Positions 26,402 through 34,397 are shown, counted from the stretch's first letter. The stretch is DNA of 64,000 nt from Polaromonas jejuensis NBRC 106434 (GCF_001598235.1 NZ_BCYO01000007.1:159263-223262); one strand, 5' to 3'. Made by a program: numbers and translations. The notes: generated by a model not told the origin, from the letters alone.

Positions 26402-27387
26402 GCTCGGGAGTTGTGTTGAATGCCATGGATTCAGACCGCGACGTGATGCTTTGCGAATGCTTTGCTCGCGATGGCTTGCAGCATGAAATCGCCATTCTGG
26501 GTGCCGCGCGGAAGGTCGCTCTCATCAGCCGATTTGCCGAGATCGGCTTCCCGCGGGTCGAGGCGACCTCGTATTCCAATCCGAAGGTGATCCCCCAGTT
26601 CGGCGACGCCAGCGAGGTGCTGCGAACCCTTCCGCGCAAACCCGGCGTGTTCTACAAAGCCACCTGCGCCAATGTCCGCGCCGTCGAACGCGCCGTGACC
26701 GACCAGGCGCAAGGTTTCGGAGCCAACGAGATCAGCCTGCTGGTCAGCGCCACCGATTCCCATTCGCTCAAAAACCTGGCGCGCTCCCGCGAAGACCAGT
26801 GGACCAATATCGCCGCCATGGTCGCTGCAGCCGGCGGGCGCTTTCGCCTTGTCGGCACCATTTCCATGGCCTTCGGCTGCCCCTTCGAAGGTCATGTGAG
26901 CCCGGACTCGGTTATGAGAGACGCCGCGCGCTTTGCCGCGCTCGGCGTGCGCCATGTCACCTTGGGCGATACCACAGGCGTTGCTACGCCGCTGACCACC
27001 CGTGCACTGTTCAAACGCATGCAGGCAGAACTGCCCGGGGTCGAGGCCATTGCTCATTTCCATGACACACGCGGCACCGGTATCGTTAACTACGTCGCCG
27101 CGCTGGAAGCCGGCGTGCGATATTTCGACTGTGCCTTCGGCGGTGTTGGAGGCCACCCGGTCAAGGTCAAGTACGGCGGTGGACACACCGGAAACGTCAC
27201 TACCGAAGATCTGGTCGACCTGTTCGAGGCCATGGGCGTTCGCACCGGCATCGACCGTGCGCAGTTGCTCACTGTCGCCGCTGAATGCGAGGCCGCGTTA
27301 GGTCGCGAACTACAGGGCAGGGTCACACGCAGTGGGCTCAATCCGCTGAACACCTTGCCTTTGATGGGTGCCGTTCCGCATGAGTGA
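26398..27387 (+). CDS. HMG-CoA-lyase-like protein with altered active-site loop
   Basis: A 329-residue HMGL-like TIM barrel. The metal and substrate residues of the family are seen: Arg-Asp in ARDGLQHE near the N-terminus and the HXH pair in AHFHDTRG. The flexible loop that carries the catalytic cysteine in HMG-CoA lyase (GGCPYA) reads GGHPVK here, with His253 in place of Cys. It is thus unlikely to be a standard HMG-CoA lyase and may cleave another branched 3-hydroxyacyl-CoA (for example a citramalyl-type ester). The start overlaps the previous stop by 4 bp. Confidence 0.82.
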   Translation: MSSGVVLNAMDSDRDVMLCECFARDGLQHEIAILGAARKVALISRFAEIGFPRVEATSYSNPKVIPQFGDASEVLRTLPRKPGVFYKATCANVRAVERAVTDQAQGFGANEISLLVSATDSHSLKNLARSREDQWTNIAAMVAAAGGRFRLVGTISMAFGCPFEGHVSPDSVMRDAARFAALGVRHVTLGDTTGVATPLTTRALFKRMQAELPGVEAIAHFHDTRGTGIVNYVAALEAGVRYFDCAFGGVGGHPVKVKYGGGHTGNVTTEDLVDLFEAMGVRTGIDRAQLLTVAAECEAALGRELQGRVTRSGLNPLNTLPLMGAVPHE

Positions 27388-27784
27388 GCAGGGGTACTTA
27401 GACGTTGCACCTTTCACCGAGTGGATGGGCGTTACCTTGATGTCGGCCGAGGCCGGCCAGGTGCGGCTGCAAGTGGTGCAGAAGACTGACCTCAACAATC
27501 GTCGCGGCGTTATTCACGGTGGGGTGCTGGCGACTTTGCTCGATAGCGCCATGGCCCGTGCCGCACGCACCATGGAAGAGGGCCTGGAACTCGGCGGCAC
27601 GGTTGACCTGCACGTGCAGTTCATGGCGCCGGCCGCCGGCACGCTGACAGCCACTGGTTTTGTCGATTCTCAGTCGCGGAGCTTGGCGTTCTGCCGGGGC
27701 GAGGTGCGCGACACAGACGGCGTTCTGGTCGCCACGGCCATGGCCACCATGCGGCTGCGCCGGGCCGGCGCGAAGGCACGTTGA
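27380..27784 (+). CDS. PaaI-type hotdog thioesterase
   Basis: A 134-residue hotdog-fold acyl-CoA thioesterase. The family motif HGGVLATLLDSAM (about residues 44-56) is present, with the HGG and the acidic residue on the helix. It probably releases CoA from dead-end or excess thioesters of the pathway. The start at 27380 overlaps the lyase gene by 8 bp. Confidence 0.9.
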   Translation: MSEQGYLDVAPFTEWMGVTLMSAEAGQVRLQVVQKTDLNNRRGVIHGGVLATLLDSAMARAARTMEEGLELGGTVDLHVQFMAPAAGTLTATGFVDSQSRSLAFCRGEVRDTDGVLVATAMATMRLRRAGAKAR

Positions 27785-27860
27785 TGGATGACTGGCTGCC
27801 CAAGCGACGTTCAGAGTCGAATTGACGCGAGAAACCACGCAAAACGGAGGCCTATCCACT

Positions 27861-28406
27861 ATGCTATCGCCTAACTTCCAACCGACAGCCAGCGTTGCCA
27901 CCCGAATGACCTCTCCCGATCGCCAGCCGCCCGCAAATCTCAAGGAGCTGTTTTCCTTCCGGCTCAACGTGCTGGCCTACCTGTCCAGCAAGATCGCCGC
28001 CCTTGTCAACGAACAGGAGTTCGAACTCGACTCTCGCGAGTGGCGAATCATCGGCCTGCTTGGCGCCTTTTCTCCTTTCTCGCTGCAGGCACTAGCCCGC
28101 GAGGTCAATGTCGACAAAAGCCAGGCCAGCCGTATCGTTTCCGCCTTGATCCAACGCGGCCTCCTGCAACGCGGCGCCGACGAAAATGACGGCCGCGGCG
28201 TGCAGCTGTCCCTCACGCCGCAAGGTAAATCCGTCTACCGCAAGGTCTTTCCCAAGGCCGTCAAACGTAATGAGGCCTTGCTCTCAGTGCTCAGCGAAGA
28301 CGACCGGCAATGCCTCGAGCGCATCCTGGCGCAGCTGACCGACCGGGCGGGCGAAATGCTGGACGAGGCGCGACAGAAGGCGACAAAAAATAGACACAGT
28401 ACCTGA
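27861..28406 (+). CDS. MarR-family transcriptional regulator
   Basis: A 181-residue winged-helix regulator. The DNA-binding part (about residues 50-115) contains SLQALAREVNVDKSQASRIV and the wing RGADENDGRGVQLSLT. MarR proteins of catabolic operons usually repress and are released by a CoA thioester or phenolic ligand. The start at 27861 has CGGAGG upstream; an ATG at 27822 is possible. It closes the operon (76 bp after the thioesterase) and is the best candidate to bind the dyad at 19881-19920. Confidence 0.9.
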   Translation: MLSPNFQPTASVATRMTSPDRQPPANLKELFSFRLNVLAYLSSKIAALVNEQEFELDSREWRIIGLLGAFSPFSLQALAREVNVDKSQASRIVSALIQRGLLQRGADENDGRGVQLSLTPQGKSVYRKVFPKAVKRNEALLSVLSEDDRQCLERILAQLTDRAGEMLDEARQKATKNRHST

Positions 28407-28518
28407 CGGCTATGAACCAAGAATCAGCACATTCAGGCAGATGATGCCAATCTGGAGCCAAACTCTCGCTGTTACGGCAGGATTACGAGGTTTGGCTAGC
28501 ACAGCAAGGAGCACGGTG

Positions 28519-28845
28519 ATGGCCCGATATAGCGAAATTACCGAAGAAGGCAGCACCAACGTCTACGCCGACCTGGGTTATGGCGACGCGGCCGAGATGC
28601 AACCCAAGTCCCAACGCGCGGGCGAGATCGCCCGCGCGATCAAAGCACGCCGTCTGACGCAAGACGGTGCCGCCGCGTTGCTCGGCATCGATCAGTCGAA
28701 GGTGTCGCGCATCACTCGAGGACAGTTCCGCGGCGTCAGCGAAGCGAAGCTGCTGGAACTGGTGGCCAAGTTGGGCCACGAAGTGACGATTGTCGTCGGC
28801 CCCGTGCGGCGGCGCGCCGGAAAAAACGAGCTGCAGTTCGCCTGA
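28519..28845 (+). CDS. XRE-family helix-turn-helix protein, HigA-type orphan antitoxin
   Basis: A 108-residue protein with an XRE helix-turn-helix (RLTQDGAAALLGIDQSKVSR, then ITRGQFRGVSEAKL). The N-terminal NVYADLGYGDAAEM segment is typical of HigA2-like antitoxins encoded after a RelE/HigB-type toxin. AAGGA lies 9 nt before the ATG. The 110 bp upstream hold no toxin coding frame that I can recognise, so the partner seems lost. It may remain as a solitary repressor. Confidence 0.82.
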   Translation: MARYSEITEEGSTNVYADLGYGDAAEMQPKSQRAGEIARAIKARRLTQDGAAALLGIDQSKVSRITRGQFRGVSEAKLLELVAKLGHEVTIVVGPVRRRAGKNELQFA

Positions 28846-28990
28846 TCTATCGTCTGCCCTGTGGTGCTCGCTCCATCAGACGCTGGTCTCGGTCGTTACG
28901 CTGAAATCTTTGAGGCGGTCGTGCGCGAGCAGATAGCGGTGAGAGGCAACGAAGTACCGTGATCTACCCAATGATTGGCAGCGTCCATCG

Positions 28991-29113
28991 ATGAGCCGCG
29001 TTGAAGAGACCGCCTATCCCCGGTTGCACGACGAAATAGCCGACAGGGAATTGGATCGGCTATCCCTTCCTATGTTGTACCCATGCCGCTATGCCTTCGG
29101 CCTCATATGCTAA
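28991..29113 (+). pseudogene. Tn3-family transposase N-terminal fragment (DUF4158-like)
   Basis: Forty codons from ATG to TAA. The first part, MSRVEETAYPRL followed by a DREL segment, resembles the start of Tn3-type transposases with a DUF4158 N-terminus. After about 24 codons similarity ends and a stop follows. Recognition rests on memory of the motif only. Confidence 0.4.
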
Positions 29114-29552
29114 CAATTCAACGGCCATGGCCACTTGTAAGCGCGCCAATGCAGGTATTTCGGTTGGTCGCGCCTCATCGCCTACACAGTTGCCATCGGC
29201 CGGCGCTCGAGTGACAGGTATGCGCTCGCCGCACGAGTGGCTGCTCCTGGCAGGGTGCGGGTGCTGCAATCATTGAAATCATCGCCACATTGCCGACATT
29301 CGACTTGCAGAGCTCGGTGACCGGTTTGGAGCGCCCAGTTCGAAAATCTCTACAGCCGCTGTCAGTCTTGACCTGCCCCTTGATGCACACGCTCGGATGG
29401 CCGAACGAACGGGCGCAGGGGATCTCTTTTTTGGCAGTTGGCGTGTCTTCCAGCTCGATGCACGATGTCCCCCTGCAGCTCGCGCTCGGTGCTCGCCAAG
29501 TCCCCTGATCGGCGCCCGCGCATGATGGCCGGACTAGCGCTACATTGGGGTT

Positions 29553-29600
29553 ATGTGCTCCAACTACCGTCCTGTGACACGGTCTGATCGATTGCTGTGT
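29553..29600 (+). pseudogene. SRAP (YedK/HMCES-like) gene remnant, first codons only
   Basis: The frame begins MCSNYRPVTRSDRLL, the N-terminus of SOS-response-associated peptidases, in which Cys2 becomes the catalytic N-terminal residue that crosslinks to abasic DNA. Similarity ends after about 15 codons and runs into unrelated sequence and a tandem repeat. Confidence 0.5.
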
Positions 29601-29636
29601 CGGTGTGTTGAGGTCTGTCGTTCTGGATACGCGCCA

Positions 29637-29716
29637 CGCTTCCTTCCCACACTCGGTCACCCTCATGCAGTTGCGCTTCCTTCCCACACTCGGTCACCCT
29701 CATGCAGTTGCGCTTC
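29637..29716. repeat. 37-bp tandem duplication (2.2 copies)
   Basis: The 37-bp unit at 29637-29673 is repeated exactly at 29674-29710, and the first 6 bases of a third copy follow. It contains TCCTTCCCACACTCGG. No CRISPR-like spacer structure. Confidence 0.9.
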
Positions 29717-29785
29717 ACTTCGCTCGCGGTGGTCAACTCGCGGGAGGACTTGCACCTCCGGGAGTGCGCCCATGCTGGGCGCACA

Positions 29786-29822
29786 AGAAAAACCCTGCCA
29801 GCTTTCGCCAGGCGGGGTTTCC
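29786..29822 (-). terminator. Rho-independent terminator after small membrane gene
   Basis: Read on the minus strand, AAACCCCGCC pairs with GGCAGGGTTT (one mismatch) around an 11-nt loop and is followed by five T. It lies 17 bp after the stop codon of the 38-residue gene. Confidence 0.7.
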
Positions 29823-29839
29823 ATTTTTGAAACGTGGAT

Positions 29840-29956
29840 TCAAGCGATGCGATGGTCGTCCTGATGCTTTTCCTCGGGTTTGGTGTCCCGAGTAACCATC
29901 CAGATGCCTCCGATCACAACCAGTCCGGCCACGATGCTCAGCACCAAGATGTCCAT
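29840..29956 (-). CDS. 38-residue single-span membrane protein
   Basis: A small gene of 38 codons plus stop. An AAAGGAG ribosome site lies 6 nt before the ATG at 29956. The product begins MDILVLSIVAGLVVIGGIWM, a single strongly hydrophobic helix (about residues 3-21), followed by a highly charged tail rich in Lys, Glu, Asp and His. A terminator follows 17 bp after the stop. The combination of good ribosome site, TM helix and terminator supports a real gene. I do not recognise the family; small subunits of respiratory or transport complexes have this form. Confidence 0.65.
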   Translation of the reverse strand: MDILVLSIVAGLVVIGGIWMVTRDTKPEEKHQDDHRIA

Positions 29957-29969
29957 CTCATTCTCCTTT

Positions 29970-30227
29970 GCTCGCAAGAGCTCCTATCTAAAATAGTAGC
30001 GTACCCCCAGAAAATCAGGGCGCCTATTTTGAACAACACGCAGCCAGTGTCCTACTGATCTGTGAACGAGGTTGAGCGCAAACTCAAAGACCTGAGAACC
30101 GATGAACACCAGCGCTTCCGGCCGGTTCGAATCAACCGGTACTGGATGCGGTGCACCGGGGAAATGCTGCCGTCAAAGGGGAACCTCGATCAGCCTGCCA
30201 TGGTCTTCGCTTCGACTACACACGGCA
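29970..30227. other. Intergenic stretch between small membrane gene and abiEii
   Basis: About 260 bp between the start of the small membrane gene and the 3' end of abiEii. AT-rich sequence near 29986-30010 probably holds the promoter of the small gene on the minus strand. A plus-strand open frame from 30062 has no recognisable similarity and runs into abiEii antisense; I do not call it a gene. Confidence 0.35.
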
Positions 30228-31142
30228 TCACGCCAACAGAGCCTCCAGAGCAGCTGCCTGCTTTTCAAAGTCCGCTGGCCGACGCTGGCTAAAGGTCTGC
30301 AGGTTGCCCACTTTCCAGCGCAATGCCGGTAACTCGGCGGCATGCGGACATTGGAGCAAAGTCCAGTCAGGCTGTGCACGGGCCAGACCAATCAGGAACT
30401 GCTTGTGCTGTCCCGTCAGCCGTCGCGAAAGTTCCTCGCGCAGCCTGGTACGGGTTTCCAGCAGGACCTCAAGACTGACTGGCTCGGTGGTCATGCCGAC
30501 GAAATTCTGATGGTATTCATGGGCGATGTCTTTTTCATTGCCGAACAGCACTTCGTGGGTGGGCCGGTTATGCCCAGCCAAGTAGGTCACAAAGCATTCC
30601 ACAGCCGCGTCCGACAAGCCGCCAGACTCGAACATCTTCAACACGTCGAACAAGTCGCGCGGATGCTGGCGGTCCATGGCCGCGACCAGTTTGCTCCCAT
30701 ACAGCTCCGCCGGTGCCAGGACTGGCAGTTCCAGCGCCACGCTGAACAGGCCGGCTGTCTTCGGGCTCAAGGGATGGCGCTCGACCGGAAGAACCGTGCC
30801 GCGAAAAACCACGTTGACTTCGACTTTTACCTGGGATTCGGCGTTCTCGATCAGCAGCTTGGTGTCGCCGAGATCCCTGGAGTTGACCTTGCGTGTGGTC
30901 AGGTCCAGTCGGACCAGGCGACCGGCAATGGCGTCGAGTTCGTCGCTGATGGCTTTCAAGGCCTGCTCGCGCGGGGTCTGCCAAGGCGTGTAGACCACAT
31001 CGATATCGACCGAAAGCCGAGGCATGTCCTGCACGAACAGGTTGATGGCGGTACCGCCCTTCATGGCGAAGATGGCGTTGGCGAACACATCGGGTGCTGC
31101 GGTCAGCAGCAGGCGGACCGTATCGGCGTAGGCTTTATCCAT
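30228..31142 (-). CDS. abiEii: Type IV TA toxin AbiEii (nucleotidyltransferase)
   Basis: A 304-residue AbiEii/AbiGii toxin of the DNA polymerase beta-like nucleotidyltransferase superfamily; members modify tRNA 3' ends or use NTP to stop growth during phage attack. Motif I KGGTAINLF (28-36) and the metal-binding DID at 46-48 are present, and the later HPRDLFDV segment holds the conserved downstream residues. It overlaps the antitoxin gene by 8 bp, the usual bicistronic order with antitoxin first. Possible phage-defence function. Confidence 0.9.
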   Translation of the reverse strand: MDKAYADTVRLLLTAAPDVFANAIFAMKGGTAINLFVQDMPRLSVDIDVVYTPWQTPREQALKAISDELDAIAGRLVRLDLTTRKVNSRDLGDTKLLIENAESQVKVEVNVVFRGTVLPVERHPLSPKTAGLFSVALELPVLAPAELYGSKLVAAMDRQHPRDLFDVLKMFESGGLSDAAVECFVTYLAGHNRPTHEVLFGNEKDIAHEYHQNFVGMTTEPVSLEVLLETRTRLREELSRRLTGQHKQFLIGLARAQPDWTLLQCPHAAELPALRWKVGNLQTFSQRRPADFEKQAAALEALLA

Positions 31143-31893
31143 GAGGCTTGAGACTCAACAGGTTGCCATCTTTCATGCGGGTGATCCATCGTTTGTCGCT
31201 GCCGACGGGCAGCGTGTACTGCTTTTGCAGGGCTTCCACATCGACAACGTTGGTTTCCCGTGCCCAGGTCTGGAACAGGCGAACGGTTTTGACGCTGGTA
31301 CAGGACTGCAGTAGCTCGCCCAGAACATCTTTGCGCAGGTTGCGTAGACCATCGAACAGGTTACGCGCCTCCTCCAGTCCCTGATGCGTGCCTACCTCGT
31401 AAAGCAGTTCGAGGACGGCGCGCTCCGGGACCGATACGCGCAAGCCATCAGTTACGCCGGGCGGCGTGGTCAGACTGTTGTCGGCAAGTGTGCTGTCCGG
31501 CCAGTTGAACAACCTGGCCGACAGATAACGCGATGGAAATCGGGAGGTAAACCATGCGGGCAGCGCGAAGCGCACGTCACCCCACAACACTAAAGCCTCG
31601 CGCGTCGCGAGGTTGTGGCGCACGCCCTGAAGCGTCAGTGCGCTCCTGCCTGCCACATGCAGGCCAACGACACGGGTTTGCAGGAGCTTGATCGCGCCAT
31701 GCGCGCTCAGGGTGTCACCGGCAAACGCATAAACGCCTTGGCCCAACCGGTCCAGCCAGCCGCTTTCAGCGTAGTGGGCCGCGAGTTGGGCAGACACACC
31801 GATACGCTCCAGAGTGGCCAGATCGAACGGCATCCCGCGCGGCAGACTGGTCTGGAGCTTCTTGATTAGAGCGTGTCGTCGAGTTCTATCCAT
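31135..31893 (-). CDS. abiEi: Type IV TA antitoxin AbiEi
   Basis: A 252-residue antitoxin/repressor. The N-terminal part (about residues 1-85) has a winged-helix pattern with SGWLDRLGQGVYAFAG, and the C-terminal domain with VPERAVLELLYEVG is that of the AbiEi family. In characterised systems AbiEi counters the toxin without tight complex formation and represses its own promoter by binding inverted repeats. No Shine-Dalgarno sequence precedes the ATG; the promoter boxes place the transcript start near the start codon, so the mRNA may be leaderless. Confidence 0.88.
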   Translation of the reverse strand: MDRTRRHALIKKLQTSLPRGMPFDLATLERIGVSAQLAAHYAESGWLDRLGQGVYAFAGDTLSAHGAIKLLQTRVVGLHVAGRSALTLQGVRHNLATREALVLWGDVRFALPAWFTSRFPSRYLSARLFNWPDSTLADNSLTTPPGVTDGLRVSVPERAVLELLYEVGTHQGLEEARNLFDGLRNLRKDVLGELLQSCTSVKTVRLFQTWARETNVVDVEALQKQYTLPVGSDKRWITRMKDGNLLSLKPHG

Positions 31894-31899
31894 ATGCTA

Positions 31900-31954
31900 A
31901 AAATAGCACAATTTCTAATCAATCTCAAGAATCATGATTGAATTAATCATGATT
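31900..31954 (-). promoter_or_regulatory. abiE promoter and twin palindromic operator
   Basis: On the minus strand, -35 TTGAGA (31928-31923) and -10 TATTTT (31905-31900) are 17 bp apart; the -10 is 6 bp from the abiEi ATG. Directly upstream of the -35 box the 10-bp palindrome AATCATGATT occurs twice (31930-31939 and 31945-31954), 15 bp apart centre to centre, as expected for cooperative repressor binding. Confidence 0.65.
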
Positions 31955-32374
31955 TTTAGTGTTTTGTACTACTTTTAAGACATTATCCAATCAAAAATCA
32001 TCACTTTGACTCTCAACAAAGACGAGCTAACCAGTGTCCGTAATGTCCACTACTCTTATGCGAAGTTCGATCAAAAGATTGGACAACCAGACCCCGATGG
32101 CTAAGACCCCGTCAGCCGCCCTCCTCAAAGCGTGAACGCGGTACTTTAGTTTTCAGCGCCGCCCGCATATTTCACGCTCCCCCTGTACGGTCTGATTTGC
32201 CTGCGCGCAACTGGCGCAGCAGCCCAGAGTCCTGGGCGGTTCGGTCTTCATGCATCACTTTGCTAGCCCACTGAGCAAGCATTTGCTGTGACATCGACTC
32301 GCGGCCGATAACATTACTTCGAAAGGCAGGTCGAATCATGCTCTGTCCCTGCTTGAAGCGGTAGAGCAAGCACA

Positions 32375-32400
32375 GCCATCAGACGGGTGTTCCTAGTCAG
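32375..32400 (+). repeat. Left copy of 26-bp island-flanking direct repeat
   Basis: GCCATCAGACGGGTGTTCCT followed by AGTCAG. It shares 23 of 26 bases, including 16 in a row, with 37800-37825 on the same strand. The two copies bracket the TPS/FecR genes. Confidence 0.6.
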
Positions 32401-32494
32401 ATGCGCAGTCCCGTCGAAAGCGGTATTGAACGAATCCACCGCTGAAAGCCATGACGATGGATGGCCGTCATTTTTTCAATGGTTCGCTCTGGTC

Positions 32495-32519
32495 AAAACC
32501 TCCACAAGGGAGGTTTTTC
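32495..32519 (+). terminator. Rho-independent terminator
   Basis: AAAACCTCC (32495-32503) and GGAGGTTTT (32509-32517) form a perfect 9-bp stem with a 5-nt loop and T tail. It may work in both directions; no gene directly upstream was identified. Confidence 0.65.
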
Positions 32520-32703
32520 TTTTTGCTGCCCGCATCGGCGCCTACACGCCGAAAGTTGCACCGCGTTAACTACAGCAGTAATTCGTCTATTTTCGTTACA
32601 CTTTGGACTACTCATTACACTTGGTTGCTGCAACGCAAGTCCTGAACAGAATTCTTGGCGAATTCGCTCGCAAGTCATTTGTTCAGCCCATCGGTCCCCG
32701 TGA

Positions 32704-34374
32704 ATGACAAAAAAAATGAGTCGACGCTTGATGAGATATCTGGCCCGGCGCGGCCTGACTGGGATGCTTGCCGTCGTGGCCGCAACTGCCGGCGCGGCAG
32801 ACGAACGATTTGACATTGCACGTTTCCAGGTTGATGGCAACACGCTTTTGAGCGCGTCGGAGGTCGAGCGCCTGCTCGGGCCGCTGACCGGGCACGAGCG
32901 TGCGTATGGTGATGTACAGCTGGCGATCGAAGCACTGGAGCAGGCCTACCGCCAGGCTGGCTATACAGCCGTGCAGGTGTCCGTGCCCGAGCAGGAATTG
33001 ACTGGCGGCACCGTGAAGCTCCAGGTGACGGAAAGCGTGATTTCGTCGATCACCATCAGCGGCAACCAGAATTTCGACGAGAACAACATCCGCGCCAGCC
33101 TTGCGCGGCTGCGGGTGGGCCAACCCCCAAGCCTGCGCGAGATATCGGAGTCCATCCAGCTGGCCAACGACAACCCGGCCAAGCAAGTCAGCGTCACCCT
33201 GGGTGAAGGCGCCAATCCCGGCGCTATCGACGCCAAGGTCGCGGTGACCGACAACAACCCGTTGCGCCTCATCGCCACGCTCGACAACACGGGCTCGCCG
33301 TCCAGCGGCCGCTGGCGCACCGGCGTGGCGCTGCAGCATGCCAACCTGTTCAACCGGGACCAGGTCGGCACGCTGGCCTACACCACGTCGCCCGACAGCC
33401 CCTCGGGGGTGCACGTGAACCTGTTCTCGGTGGGTTACCGCAGCCCTCTGTACGGCATGGGCGACAGCGTGGACTTCATCTACGGCAAGTCCAGCGTCAA
33501 CTCCCCCGCCTCGTCGCCCACGCTGGGCGGCGCGCTGGGCTTCACCGGCAAGGGCGACATCTACGGCCTGCGCTGGAACCATTTCCTGGGCCGCAACGGT
33601 GAAAGCACCGCAAAGCTTGTGCTGGGCCTGGACCACAAGCGGATCGACTCCCGCTGCGAGGTGGGCGGCGTGGCGGTAAGCATAGAGCCGCCGACGCCGC
33701 CTATCGCCGCCTGCGTTCCTTACGAAACAACGCCGCTCAGCCTTACCTACAGCAGCCAGCGCGAAAGCGTCGATCAGGTGACCGCCTTCAGTGTCGGCTT
33801 GTCGCGCAACCTGCCAAGCGGCACGCGCTATACCAACCTGGATGGGCGCACCGACAGGTATTCCTTCCTGACGCCCGGCAACCGCAGCACACGCGACGAC
33901 TTCATGGCCCTGCACGGCAGCGCATCCCTCTTCAAGGGCTTTGCCAGCGGCTGGCAGGCACGCCTGGCCGGGAGCGCGCAATACACCGACACCCCGCTGG
34001 TCGCCAGCGAGCAGTTCGGCCTTGTCGGCTCGGCGCTGGTGCGAGGCTTCCAGGAGCGCGCGGTCGCGGCCGACAGCGGCATGGTTGTCAACGCCGAAAT
34101 CTATACGCCGGAACTGGCCGCCATGGCCGGGCTACCCGGCCAGCTGCGGGCGCTGGTTTTTCATGACGCGGGCTATGGCGCCAACAGCCAGGCAGCCGGC
34201 ACCGGCGTGCCGCGCAGCGTCACCGTGTCCAGCATGGGCGTGGGCCTGCGTTATGGATGGGGGCGCGACTTCGCGGTGCGCCTGGACCTGGCCCGTGTCA
34301 ACAACGCGGGCACCTCGGCGAGCGAGAAGCGCGGCGACTGGAACGCGCACCTGAGTGCGACGCTTGCATTCTAA
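32704..34374 (+). CDS. Two-partner secretion outer-membrane transporter (FhaC/ShlB family)
   Basis: A 556-residue TpsB protein that exports the adhesin encoded next to it. After a signal peptide (about residues 1-31) a POTRA region follows (FDIARFQVDGNTLL and the later ISSITISGNQNFDE mark two POTRA repeats). Then comes a 16-strand beta-barrel region with the conserved VRGF motif of the L6 loop at 446-449 and a terminal phenylalanine, the usual outer-membrane assembly signal. The ribosome site is weak, and starts at 32704, 32716 or 32731 are possible. The tpsA partner begins 23 bp downstream. Confidence 0.93.
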   Translation: MTKKMSRRLMRYLARRGLTGMLAVVAATAGAADERFDIARFQVDGNTLLSASEVERLLGPLTGHERAYGDVQLAIEALEQAYRQAGYTAVQVSVPEQELTGGTVKLQVTESVISSITISGNQNFDENNIRASLARLRVGQPPSLREISESIQLANDNPAKQVSVTLGEGANPGAIDAKVAVTDNNPLRLIATLDNTGSPSSGRWRTGVALQHANLFNRDQVGTLAYTTSPDSPSGVHVNLFSVGYRSPLYGMGDSVDFIYGKSSVNSPASSPTLGGALGFTGKGDIYGLRWNHFLGRNGESTAKLVLGLDHKRIDSRCEVGGVAVSIEPPTPPIAACVPYETTPLSLTYSSQRESVDQVTAFSVGLSRNLPSGTRYTNLDGRTDRYSFLTPGNRSTRDDFMALHGSASLFKGFASGWQARLAGSAQYTDTPLVASEQFGLVGSALVRGFQERAVAADSGMVVNAEIYTPELAAMAGLPGQLRALVFHDAGYGANSQAAGTGVPRSVTVSSMGVGLRYGWGRDFAVRLDLARVNNAGTSASEKRGDWNAHLSATLAF

Positions 34375-34397
34375 ATAAAGAACAGAAGGGGTATCTC

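Larger units (their letters stand above)
28846..29839. other. Debris region with gene fragments and a tandem repeat
   Basis: About 1 kb without an intact gene. It contains a transposase-like N-terminal fragment at 28991, the first codons of an SRAP gene at 29553, a 37-bp tandem duplication at 29637 and a terminator at 29786. The remainder shows only short frames with no recognisable similarity. Confidence 0.5.
31961..32703. other. Intergenic region before the TPS operon
   Basis: About 740 bp with no convincing gene. It holds the left copy of the island-flanking repeat (32375-32400) and a terminator (32495-32519). A 65-codon minus-strand frame ending near 32172 has no ATG and no recognisable family. 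Composition is more AT-rich near 31960-32010 and 32570-32640, where the promoters of the neighbouring operons probably lie. Confidence 0.4.

Noticed and set aside
29637..29716. Possible CRISPR array
   Set aside because: The repeats are directly adjacent with no spacers and only about two copies; no cas genes nearby.
30062..30292. A 76-codon plus-strand frame before abiEii
   Set aside because: No ribosome site, no recognised family, and the second half is antisense to the conserved abiEii gene.
32172..32369. A 65-codon minus-strand frame in the TPS upstream region
   Set aside because: Begins with a non-ATG codon without ribosome site and has no recognisable features.
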